Assembly (NCBI GenBank): GCA_026008535.1
Contig: BRKX01000009.1
Location: 34,485,001-34,549,000, forward strand
DNA length: 64,000 bases
DNA from: Perilla frutescens
Lineage: Eukaryota > Streptophyta > Magnoliopsida > Lamiales > Lamiaceae
Reading direction: 5' to 3'
Shown here: positions 1-9,957 of the stretch, one piece after another
Layout: each line of letters starts with the position of its first letter
Numbering within the stretch: position 1 is the stretch's first letter
The notes under the pieces: model-generated
Database searches by the model: none
What the model saw: only the letters and a program-made list of their open reading frames with translations
What the model was told of the DNA's origin: nothing
Position numbers and translations under genes: made by a program

Positions 1-1
1 C

Positions 2-2350
2 TTAGTACCACTAGACCCTGAGATCGAGGCTTCTGCAAGACATAGGAACACAAAGAGAATCAGAGTTGAGAGAATGACAGCTAATCGAGAAGAAGAGATG
101 GCGGTCATGCGAAGAAAAATAGAAGAGTTGCGAGTTTTGCTTCAGAGGCAGCAACAAGCACCTGAGCCACCAGCAGCCCAACCACCGATTCGAGAGGCTC
201 TGGAACCTCAAGTGACTGACACTTTTGGTGGGGTTCAGCTACCGGCTATTGCGGCCAACAATTTTGAGCTTAAATCAGGTTTAATTTTGATGGTTCAGCA
301 GAACCAATTCGGTGGAGGAGTCTTAGAAGATCCACATGCACATCTGGCGCAGTTTCTGAAAGTTTGTGGGACAATTAAGATGAACGGAGTAGGCGACGAT
401 GCCATCAGGCTTCACTTATTCTCATTCTCTCTACAAGATAAAGCGAAGCTATGGTATCAGTCATTGGATGCGGACACAGCTACAACTTGGGATGAATTGT
501 GCAAGAAATTCCTCGCTAAATACTGTCCACCAAGCAAGACTCTGAGGATAAAGAACGAGATCACTCAATTCCGGCAGTTTGATCAAGAAGCCCTATATGA
601 AGCTTGGGAGAGGTTCAGAGACCTTATCAGAAAGTGCCAACGACATGGATTCGGAGCAGACCAGCAGGTTTGCTATTTTTACAATGGTCTGATGGAGCAC
701 ACCCGAGACCGGATTGATGCAGCTGCAAGAGGAGCTCTGTTGGAGTTATCTGCGGATGAGGCTATGGAATTGTTGGAGAGGATGGCTACAAACAGTGCTC
801 AGTGGCCATCTCAGAGGAATTCAATCTGAAGAGTGGCCGAGGTCTCAGCTTCAGATGATTTGAAAGAGTTGACAGCTCAGATGTCTACTATGGCTAAGAC
901 AATCACCCTGTTGATGAAGAACAATCCATTGTTACCCAATAATGCTCCAGATCATGTTGCTGCAGTCAACGACAGTCCCGAAGATATCAATTACATGCAA
1001 GGTCACAACTACAATAATAATTTCAGACAGAATCAAGGTGGTAATCAGTATGGACAACGGGATCGGTTAAGTTATGCCAATCCTAACAATTTTCAGCAGC
1101 CACCTCCCAGTTTTTCTACAACAAATGGAGTCATAAATAAAGGAAAGAAGCCGGATTTAGAAGATATTCTGAGGTCCTTTATGACTGCCACCAAGCAAAG
1201 GATGGATGTTGAAGCTGCAAAGGTGGATAATCTGACAATAGCCTTTAACAAGTTCACTGCAAACACGGGGGCTCAATTGAAGTCGATGGAGATTCAAATC
1301 GGTCAGCTGGCCAAGATCGTTGGAAGCCAGCAACAAAAGGGCCAATATCCGAGTAACACAGAGATTAACCCGAAGGAGCAATGCAATGCAATTCATGTGT
1401 GTAAAAGAACAACTGAAGAGGGTGAACAAAAGGCTGCAATTGTTGTTGAAGAGGCTCTTGAGCCTAAGTATGTCCCTCCACTGCCGTTTCCCCAAAGACT
1501 GAAGAAGCAAGAGAATGATAATCAATTTGCTAAGTTTCTTGAAATTTTTAAGAAATTGTCCATCAACATACCATTTGTGGAAGCTCTTGAGAAGATCCCG
1601 AAGTATGCTCAGTTCATGAAGCGAATTTTGGCTAAAAAGAAGAAGATCGGAGAAGAAGAACGGGTGCATTTGATAGAAGAGTGCAGTGCAGTGATACAGA
1701 AATCAGTGCCGGCGAAGCTGAAGGATCCGGGCAGTTTTTCTATCCCATGTACCATTGGAAGCTCTCACTTTAATAAGGTGCTTTGTGATTTGGGAGCTAG
1801 CATTAATCTGATGCCTCTGTCTGTATATCAGTAGCTGGGACTGGGTCCGCTAAAGCCAACAGCTGTCACTCTGCAGCTAGCTGACTGGTCTTTGAGATGC
1901 CCAAGTGGAATAGTTGAAGATGTGCTGGTGAAGGTTGGAAAATTTATTTTTCCAGACGATTTTATTTTGCTTGACATGGAGGTAGATCACCGAGTTCCTC
2001 TAATTTTTGAGAGGCCATTCCTTGCCACTGTGGATGCGATTGTTGATATAAAGAAAGGGACTCTACTGTTGCAAGTGGAAGATGAAAGTGAAATTTTCAC
2101 TGTTTATCGACCACTTGAAAGCTCGGCTCTTGTGGAGGTAAAGATGGTGAAAGTGGTGAACTCTCCTAAAGAATTTGATGGACCTCCTGTGTCTGTTACG
2201 CCGAAGAGGCCGCTCCAAGTTCAAGAAGAAAAGAAGACAAAAGCCAAGAAAAAGACTGGAGAGCATCGGGGACGAGCTGTTTCGATATCCCCAAAGGAGT
2301 TGATGAGACGAGGATTAATGTGGCATCGTGCTTCACCAAATCCTCCTTAG
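2..2350 (+). pseudogene. Athila-like Ty3/Gypsy gag-protease frame with two in-frame stops
   Basis: One reading frame is open from the window edge, so the Gag N-terminus lies to the left. It is broken only by TGA at 827-829 and TAG at 1832-1834 and ends at TAG 2348-2350. The N-terminal part (PLDPEIEASAR) and the block with AKLWYQSL and WDELCKKFLAKY match the plant retrotransposon gag domain. The middle is rich in Asn and Gln, as in Athila-type Gag, with no CCHC knuckle. Near base 1785 the motif CDLGASINLMP is the retropepsin active-site region, and FERPFLATVDAIVD follows in the protease-like tail. Gag would form the particle and protease would mature it. No reverse transcriptase, RNase H or integrase follows, so the copy is non-autonomous or deleted as well as interrupted. 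The family assignment comes from motifs and the downstream LTR. Confidence 0.85.
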
Positions 2351-2578
2351 CTAGTTTCAAGAAGATGTTGAGCTCGAGACAATAAATCAAGCGCTGATTG
2401 GGAGGCAACCCAATATTTTGGTATTTTTTTCGCTTTATTTTCTTTATTTATTTTATACTTTGTTTTTTCTATTTTTTTTCTCGTACAGGTAAAAAAAAAT
2501 AATAAAAAATAGGGTCTTCAGTTACTCATTCTCCACCTCGGTGAGTTTGTTCTTCATGATATTTCACTTCTTTTCCCT

Positions 2579-2622
2579 CCAAACTTATTCTCCTAGCGTG
2601 TGAATAAGTTTGGGGAAGGGGG
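2579..2622 (+). promoter_or_regulatory. Internal hairpin with a second polypurine-like tract
   Basis: CCAAACTTATTC (2579-2590) and GAATAAGTTTGG (2602-2613) form a perfect 12-bp inverted repeat with an 11-nt loop. The right arm continues into GGAAGGGGG, giving an AAGTTTGGGG-type tract like the 3' polypurine tract at 3911-3926. Visible facts are the hairpin and the resemblance. A role as a second plus-strand primer is inference. Confidence 0.4.
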
Positions 2623-3910
2623 CTGGTGTGGTAGTATTCTGAATTTATTTATTTATTTAGGTTGTTATTTTTGTTCTTGTTGTTTTGTTTTTAGGAGTAG
2701 TTTGATGTTGCTTTTGATTTTCTCTAGTTTTCTCTGTCTATTTGAAAATGGCTTGTATTGAGATATTGGAGAATATTTGTGAATGTGAGAGTATGAAGTT
2801 GTGGAAACTTGAATAGCTAATGATGAGATTATTTTTATTTAAAAATTTTCTAATTGAGTATGTTATGATAGATTGTTTTGTGCTTTGATAGATTCCTAGA
2901 ATTTATGCCTTTGGAATGTGATTGAGCATGAGAGGTTTTGAGCCTAAGACTTTTAGTCTTATTCATTTCTAGTGTGATTATCAATCTTGTGTGTGATCTC
3001 TAGAACTTGCCTTCATATCTCTCTTGAGACTACGTGTTGTGTGTTGATAGTTGAAAATGATTTAAGGCCATTCTTGTTAGCCAATTTTTATCCATACACT
3101 TGTCTTGATAAAATAATTATCCTTAAACAGCCGCGTTGAGCCTTAAAGCCTATTTTCTTGAGTTACATGTTCATTGAAAATTTATGGAGAAATGATAGTT
3201 GAAAAATTATGTAATGATGGGTAGTTGGTGTTGATGTAGACATGGTAGTGCCCGGGATATTGGTATGGGTTTTAGATGCTCGTATTGAAAAAAAATCTCT
3301 CGTGTGAAAAAAAGAAGAAAAAAAAAGAAAGAAAAAAATGAATGAATAAATGAGCATGGAAAAATTATACCAATGGAATTAAATAAGACTCGAAGAGTCT
3401 AATGGAGCTAGAAATTGAGTGAACATTGTAGAAGGTTGAAAAGGTTGGAAGATGATAAAAAAGGATTCTACTGTGGAGTTTGAGTTTTATTTATTTGGAG
3501 GGTGTCGGAGTTATTTTAACTTAGTCACTTAGCCAAAATTTCCCCACCTTAGCCGAAGCCTACATTACAACCAATGAAAAGTCCTTGTTGATTCTTACTT
3601 TGAAGCACACGTTGTTGTAGTGGAGATATGAGATTGATTGCAAGCTTATGGTGGATTATCTGCATTGAATTGATTTTGAGTGTAAACACGTCCTTTTAAA
3701 CACTTTGTGGTGAGAGAAATTACACACCCAGAGAGGTTCATTATTTTAAAGGCATGATTTCTTTGAATTTATCTTTGTGCATTGTGGTTTTGATTTATAT
3801 ACTTGATTGGGCAAAAAAAAAATTCAGTTTATTCTCAGAAGCATTACACGTTTGACGATCCATACTTCAGTTCTTTCATGTTTCTCAGATGTTCAAGGAT
3901 GAACATGTCT

Positions 3911-3926
3911 CTAAGTTTGGGGGAGT
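3911..3926 (+). promoter_or_regulatory. 3' polypurine tract of the Athila-like element
   Basis: CTAAGTTTGGGGGAGT lies directly against the TGAT start of the LTR. This is the usual place and sequence type for the plus-strand primer of plant Ty3/Gypsy elements. Confidence 0.75.
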
Positions 3927-4234
3927 TGATAAACCTTTATTTTTCAATGGTTTACATGCATTTTGAAGTCTATTTGGATGGTAGTTGATGAGCATTGCAT
4001 GTATGAATTAACAAGTTTCGCATAGTTCTCTATATTTTGTGCAGTGTCACGTATTTGCTCATTTTGAAGGGATTTAGTGCCAAATATTGTATGAGATGAA
4101 TTTGAGCTTGAAAAGTACCTACAAAGATAGAGAATCGAGTGAGGAGCGCGCTGCAACTTGAATCGAGTCAATTGGATAAGAAACGAGTGAGAACGGAGCA
4201 AAACGGTGAAGAGTGTCGGGCGGCAGAAGTTGAC

Positions 4235-4350
4235 GCACGGACCGTGCGCCAAGAATCCTTCACGCACGGCCTGTGCGGGTCTAAGTAATTTTGGAACAGC
4301 GAGTTATGCACGGCCCGTGCGCTAGAATCACCTTGTTGCATGGCCCGTGC
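4235..4350. repeat. Four copies of a 13-bp near-palindrome in the LTR
   Basis: GCACGGACCGTGC (4235-4247), GCACGGCCTGTGC (4264-4276), GCACGGCCCGTGC (4308-4320) and GCATGGCCCGTGC (4338-4350) lie within 116 bp just upstream of the TATA-like element. Their GC content contrasts with the surroundings. They may be protein-binding or CG-methylation sites; that is inference. Confidence 0.6.
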
Positions 4351-4424
4351 ACTGTGAGGCGGTTTGTGGCGGATTTTTCTCTCTTTCCTTGTTTGACTCC
4401 AACACCCATCCAAACTCGGCCCAA

Positions 4425-4433
4425 CTATTTAAG
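4425..4433 (+). promoter_or_regulatory. Probable LTR TATA box
   Basis: CTATTTAAG lies about 500 bp into the LTR in otherwise mixed sequence, where a U3/R boundary would be expected. It is followed by an AGAGAG-rich leader. The call rests on motif and position only. Confidence 0.4.
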
Positions 4434-5321
4434 ACTTATTTAAGCACGAAAATTAATAACTTTTACCCTATAGAGAGAGCAGAGACATCCCAGAGAAGAC
4501 AGAGAAGAGGCTACAGAGAGATTGAAGAAGCAAATCATAGACTAAGTTTATTTTATGCTTTATTCAATTAGAACTATCATGTTAAATGATTTTGTTTATT
4601 TATTTCCTTTGGATTTTGAATACAACATGAGTAGCTAATTCCTTGAGATCCTAGGGTTGTTGGATGTTGATGGATTCATGATTTGACGTAATTTATTGTT
4701 CCGTTCTATATCTTGTTTACGCATCCTTGTTTATTGTTGTCTTTTGTGAATGAGTTGATCAACATTTACAATTGTGTAGTTAATTTATTATTCACTCGAG
4801 ATAGGTTAATAGGTTAACAGATTAGGATTGCATAACACGAGCTTTCTAGATCAGGAGATTGGTAGGTGTCGTGAGGAGAATAAATCCGAGATATTAATGG
4901 GAGTTAGATAATAATTTAAGATCGAAAGATAAGAATTAGAATCTAATCTACGTCTAGAACTTACTCGAGAGAGAGGGTCTAGATAATTTAGTGATTCTCC
5001 TACAAGATTTAGAATTAAATTGGTTTAATAAATTGTCTAAGAATTGAAAAATCCATTCAACATCAGCACCCTAGGATCCGTCTTTTATCTGTTTATCCAG
5101 TTATCTCTGCTTGATTTATTTATTTCTTTATAGCATTTTAGTTAATTAAAATCAATCTTAACTTTGGTTCTCTAGATAAAGTAAAACAACATAATTGAGT
5201 AATTAGCTGCTTTGCATAGCCAGTCTCTGTGGATACGACCTTGCTCACCATTGTTTTGCTATAAATTACCTTATGCACTTGCGAGTATTATTTTAGGTGA
5301 AATAAAATACCGATCAACGTG

Positions 5322-5720
5322 CATGCCTTGTGTGAGCACGCTTTGTGGCCACACGCGCGCACTTGAGGCCAAATTTTCAACTATTATTCTGCCTATGCCC
5401 GGAAATTATCAACCGATGTTATGTCGATATTTGCAGATGTTTGCCGAGGTCTGCGCGCGCGCATGCCTGGTGCCGCAGTTAAGAAGAAAATCGCGCACAT
5501 GTCTTGTGTGAGCACGCTTTGTGGCCACATGCACACACCTGAGGCCAAATTATCAACCGCTGTTCTGCCGACACCGGAAATTATCAACCAATGTTATGTC
5601 GATATCTGCAGATGTCTGTCGATGTTTATTGTTACATGCTCATGACTTGTGCGCGCCGGGTCTTGAGCGCACTTAAGAACAATTCATCGCGCAGTTAAGA
5701 ACAAAATCACTTTTTTTTTT
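5322..5720 (+). repeat. Imperfect tandem duplication beside the LTR
   Basis: A unit beginning CATGCCTTGTGTGAGCACG at 5322 recurs from 5498, with shared blocks CTTTGTGGCCACA, GAGGCCAAATT and GTTATGTCGATAT. The period at the start is 176 bp, and the shared end block GCAGTTAAGAA is farther apart (5476 and 5691), so the second copy is longer. The segment is richer in GC than its flanks. No coding function is apparent. Confidence 0.65.
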
Positions 5721-6661
5721 GTAAAAGTTGAATTTGGTTACTCACTGCACTAGCTCGGCATAGTTGAACTACGACGAAAGGTATGATCCAAGAAATGAAG
5801 ATCGATGATGAAGATGAAGATTGACGATGAAGATAAAGATGAAAAACTGATCTGAAATGTGATGGGTAGGGGGTAGGTGGGATATTTTAATTTATTTTTT
5901 ATTTTTTTTAATGTATAAAGGACATTTTGGTTCAAAATGACTAATATGCTTAAAACTTATTGGATAAAATAATTTTTTTTAAAATTTAAGTGGCTTGGAA
6001 AAAAGTCGTTTCTATAAAAATATATTGTTAATTATTTACTTGGGTAGGAACACTGCACATTTCTACATGAATATATGTATAGACATGTAGAGCTGCTGAA
6101 TAATACCATCCTTTCTTCTGAAATTTGGTTGAATTATTAAATGAAAATACTCGTGAAGTTAAAATGTTTGAGCCTTAACTTTGAGCGAAAATTTGAGAAA
6201 AATATGTCAGGTTAATCTAGTTTCAACACATTAACTTCTTATTGGTCGAGGGTTTCGATGCAATTTTTCAAAAATATAAGGATTTATTTGATCAAATTTT
6301 AGATGTCGTGATTGCAGATCACATATTTAGAATTCAATTTGCCACAAAATCGAACCTCGTAAACATCTTTTACCCAAGATTTCTTTGAATGGTATAGACT
6401 GGAAATCTGGAATCCAACGTCTCAAGTTCATATCAAATCAATTTTTTTTTTTTTTTTTGAGAAAATATCACATCAATTATTTTAAGTGTGAACATATTTT
6501 ACTTAACTTTTCAAGTCACATTACTGCGTGTTTTACTTCGTGTAAAAAAAAACGATACAACCAAATCCATTATTTTCAAAAATGATTTGAGATATACAAT
6601 AAAAGTTTTACTTTAACAAACATAACTAGTGTATGCCATATAGGAAATAACATACAATATA
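5721..6661. other. Intergenic sequence without recognised genes
   Basis: AT-rich sequence with a short GATGAAGAT-type simple repeat near 5800 and a poly-T run near 6443. I see no credible exon or element end here. Confidence 0.5.
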
Positions 6662-6663
6662 TA

Positions 6664-6903
6664 CTCTCTCCGTTTCTATTTAAATGCCGTTTTGGATGAA
6701 TGCACACAAATTAATAAATTAATTGAATTACGTAATGCACCTTTGTATGAATACATTAAATGAGCAAAATATAAATGTTTGAATGAATTAAATGAGGAAA
6801 AATGTGAGAAAAATGTGAATTTTCTGTTTCGAATTTATAGAATGACACTTTTTTTGAAATAAAATTAAAAAAATAAAATGACATTTATATAGAAACGGAG
6901 GGG
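6664..6903. mobile_element. Stowaway-type MITE
   Basis: The 240-bp element starts CTCTCTCCGTTTCTATTTAA and ends with the inverse AGAAACGGAGGGG. It is flanked on both sides by TA (6662-6663 and 6904-6905). The CTCCSTCCGT-like tip and TA target are diagnostic of Stowaway/Tc1-mariner MITEs. It has no coding capacity. Confidence 0.85.
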
Positions 6904-6905
6904 TA

Positions 6906-7924
6906 CCATTTATTTAACTAATCATGAAATGTGTTTGTGTATTAAATAGGAAATCATCCCGATTCTCCGACTCACCTTAGACAATTAATTTGCTCCTTTT
7001 TTTATAGTTGGAATTTGTACCTTTTATTAAATAATTTAAATTAAGCTTTCGATTTTGGACCACAAATCCTAATATATGAACCATAAATGTAAATGTAGAT
7101 TATCACGTGATGAAGATCCTTTAGTGTATGCCCACAAAGAAGATGAGAATAAAATCACAGGACCATTATATATATACTGTATATATAATAAATAGATAAT
7201 ACCCTTGTTATCATAGCAAATTTAACGAAATAGTTGATTATATAATTAAATAAAAGGTTATATTTGACCTAATATACAATTAAGGATGTGATCGATTCCA
7301 ATAAATAATAAAAGTATATTATTTTTTCGTGCAAAATATAAAGGCCAAACTGTTACTTATTTTTCAGACGTGGCATCTTTAGATACCATTATATTGGCCG
7401 AAGGAATCTCAACTACCTTTTGCATATTATGTTAGTATGTAATTTATTTTAATTAGGTCACAATTGAGTTGCGTTAGAAATTAGGAATTGGAGGAATCAT
7501 GTGGTCTACATATTTTTCGATGTCGAGGTAACCCGCAGTCGCTACTGTGGTGCGTACTGGGTAAATCTCACCCCTGTATATATTAGAAATGGTGCTACTT
7601 TTAAACTAATATTTTGGTGGAAGACTAATTAAAATCTTGCGGCCTAGTATTTTCTTGATCATTTTTTAATTATGTTCTCCCTCGTGCTCTCAATGCTGGT
7701 ATTTAAGGATAATAAATATTATTTTAATCCTTACATGTTGATCGCCTTGTACAAAATAATTATGATAAGAAATTAATTTTAACAAAACAAAAGCACAGTT
7801 TTTAAAAATCTTTTGTAAATTTATCCTACAATTCATTTTAATTGAAGATGTATATTCTCGATGGAATTACTAAGAAAACATCCTTAATCTACTTATTTAC
7901 CGTTAATTTTTTCAGAGAAAAAAA
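6906..7924. other. Intergenic sequence, possible SINE remnant near 7530
   Basis: Mostly AT-rich. A more mixed patch near 7525-7580 (AACCCGCAGTCGCTACTG, then GGGTAAATCTCACCCCTG) resembles the 3' part of the SINE at 9191-9400, also in minus orientation, but no tail or target duplication is clear. No coding sequence is apparent. Confidence 0.35.
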
Positions 7925-7933
7925 CAATTAGTA

Positions 7934-8558
7934 GAAGGGAAAATGGTCATTTTGGTACCCTATGTTTGACCTCTTATAATTTTTTGTACCCTACGTATTG
8001 TTTCAATTAAAATGATATCCTAACAATACTTATTTAATCATTTTGATTCAAATTACCCGGAATTGCAGGTTCATGGGTCATTTTATAATTTTTTTAAAGT
8101 TGAAGGACCAAAATTAAAATTAAAAATATATAATTTTATTTTTTCTAAAAATTATATAATTTATTTTTAAATTTTAAAAAAAATATAAGATTTATTATTT
8201 TACAAAAGATATGTAATTTAAAATCTAACAAATTTATATAATTTTAATATTTTTTAAAAATTATACACGTACTTTTATATTTTTTAAATATATATATATA
8301 TATATATAATTTTTAACAAATATAGATTTTTAATTTTGAAAAATAAAAATTATATAATTTTGTTAGATTTTCAATTTTTATCTCTCAACTTTAAAAAATT
8401 ATACAAATAATATATATAACTTATAAACCTACTATTCTAGGTGACTGAGACTAAAATAGTTAAAATAGGTATTATTATGGTATTATTTTAACTAAAACAA
8501 TACGTAGGGTACCGAAATTGATATGAGATCAAATATAAGGTACCAAAATGACTAATTC
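7934..8558. mobile_element. Mutator-like MITE with 9-bp target duplication
   Basis: CAATTAGTA occurs exactly at 7925-7933 and 8559-8567. Inside these lie inverted ends of about 90 bp, imperfect but clear, sharing GTCATTTTGGTACC and GTACCCTACGTATTGTTT. A 9-bp TSD with long TIRs fits a non-autonomous MULE. The centre is AT-rich and contains further small inverted repeats and a (TA)n run near 8290. There is no coding capacity. Confidence 0.8.
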
Positions 8559-8567
8559 CAATTAGTA

Positions 8568-9190
8568 AAATGAACTTTACGTCGTGTCAAATCTTTGATT
8601 AAAAATAATTAAAGATTCTAGTGATTGATTAAGTGAGTACTGATTACTTTGATTTATTTACTATCTAGCGCTTAATCCATTATTACACTTTATATTAGAT
8701 AATATTCAAAAAATTTATGAATGAAGATCAAGAACTTTTGGAAGAGTAAAATGCATTTTACAAACTTTATGTCCAAATCTAACAATGACGGCACACATAT
8801 ATGCAGTTGGCAAATTCAGATTGCTTACCTTGTTAAATCTGCCTTGAAAAAGATTTATTCAAGATAATGAAAGAAACAACAATTAAATAATATCTCCAAA
8901 ATTATTAATGAGAGAAAGAACAAAATCTTATGTCGACATTGATTAATAATAATGGAAACCAAGTTTGCCTTTTGCAGGAATATGTAGTTTTCATTTCATT
9001 TTATTTTTCTTAGGGAAGGATTGAAGGAATATGCAGTTTAATTTCACATTAATTCAGGAACCGGAAATCTCTCAAATGACATTGATTGTGAATTACCACA
9101 TATTATTACTAGTTCAATAATTTATATTTATTTTGTCAAATCACATTGATTCTGATTAACGCATGACTAAGACTGAGATCATCTAGTTTA
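8568..9190. other. Intergenic sequence without recognised features
   Basis: AT-rich sequence with no frames, TIRs or tandem arrays that I can support. Confidence 0.5.
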
Positions 9191-9400
9191 ATTTTTTTTT
9201 TTTTTTTATCTTAATGATGATGGTAATCCCTAGCCGATGTCCGAAGGCCTCACTAGGTAAACCCGCCCTGTCTCCTCACAAATCATATAAAAGAGATAAA
9301 CTAGACTCCACCTAGCGGTATTGATGGAGTTTGAACTAAGTCTTCTCCAAAGGAATCTTTTGCTCCATATTTTATATCTTATTCGTGTGTCACACTATCA
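9191..9400 (-). mobile_element. Probable tRNA-derived SINE
   Basis: On the minus strand the segment carries a B-box-like GTTCAAACTCC, then a body with GGCGGGTTTACCTAG and CATCGGCTAGGGATTAC. It ends in a poly-A tail, seen as poly-T at about 9191-9208 on the plus strand. This layout is typical of plant pol III SINEs. The 5' limit is uncertain and I could not find a convincing TSD. A diverged relative may lie at 34745-34860. Confidence 0.5.
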
Positions 9401-9777
9401 AATTTATTATTTTAATATTGTTTATTATAAAAATAAAAACTATTATAATTTAATTGATCATAATTAATATTTATTGGTATTTTAAAAAAAGTACATGCAT
9501 ACCCTAATATGGAAGTATCAACCATAATAATCAAGTGTTAGCTAGAAAAATGAAAATTAAATATTAAAAATAATTATATATTATAATGGGTGGATGGAGT
9601 AAATACTAATTAATTAATAATTATAAAATTAAATTAAACCACATCACCCGATAAAAAAATGAAAAACCAAGTTACAAAATAAGAAAATTAGAACAAATAA
9701 AAATAGCAAATCACCCGATATCATAACTATAGCAATGTTTCCAACTATCAAAGTTGATTATGAAACTATTTGAAAAT

Positions 9778-9915
9778 TCAAACACTAAAGCCTTTTGCGC
9801 GAAGGCCCTTGCGGTGAACCCCAATCCATTTTTCACAAGTAATTTCGCCATGCTCCACGATGCATTTGGCCCTCAGCTTCTTAGTCTCATCGGGGCAAAC
9901 ACAACATATCTTCTT
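9778..9915 (-). pseudogene. COX17-like copper-chaperone exon, degenerate
   Basis: Reading minus from an acceptor-like CTCCAG, a 45-codon frame ends at TGA 9778-9780. It begins KKICCVCPDETKKL, continues KCIVEHGEITCEKW and ends LRAKGFSV. This matches the conserved C-terminal half of plant COX17, the intermembrane-space protein that delivers copper for cytochrome c oxidase assembly. Two defects appear: one extra residue makes the first CX9C motif CX10C, and the last Cys of the second CX9C is Gly. I found no upstream exon with the variable N-terminus. It is probably a decayed gene copy, though a diverged functional exon cannot be excluded. Confidence 0.7.
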
Positions 9916-9957
9916 CTGGAGATCGTCAAATATAGTAAATATACAAATTGGAGTTAA

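Larger units (their letters stand above)
2351..3926 (+). mobile_element. Non-coding internal region of the Athila-like retrotransposon
   Basis: About 1.6 kb between the protease stop and the 3' LTR holds no long frame. It opens with GGGAGGCAACCCAA (around 2400), a short palindromic sequence I recognise downstream of coding regions in plant Athila/Tat-group elements. A T-rich stretch follows, then a hairpin with a polypurine arm near 2579-2622, then AT-rich filler. The polymerase genes expected here in an autonomous element are missing. This could be a deletion derivative or a long-standing non-autonomous lineage; the window does not distinguish them. Confidence 0.6.
3927..5316 (+). mobile_element. 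3' LTR of the Athila-like retrotransposon
   Basis: The 1390-bp LTR begins TGATAAACC right after the polypurine tract and ends CCGATCA, so its tips are the inverted pair TGAT/ATCA. It contains a TATA-like element near 4425, four copies of a 13-bp near-palindrome at 4235-4350, and a tail with GTGGATACGACC and TTATTTTAGG that resembles other plant Gypsy LTR ends. The 5' LTR is outside the window, so age from LTR divergence cannot be estimated. Confidence 0.75.

Noticed and set aside
1157..1669. A 170-codon minus-strand frame opposite gag
   Set aside because: It is antisense to the gag-protease frame and has no recognisable domain or promoter.
9754..9957. A 67-codon plus-strand frame
   Set aside because: It is antisense to the COX17-like exon, which explains its openness.
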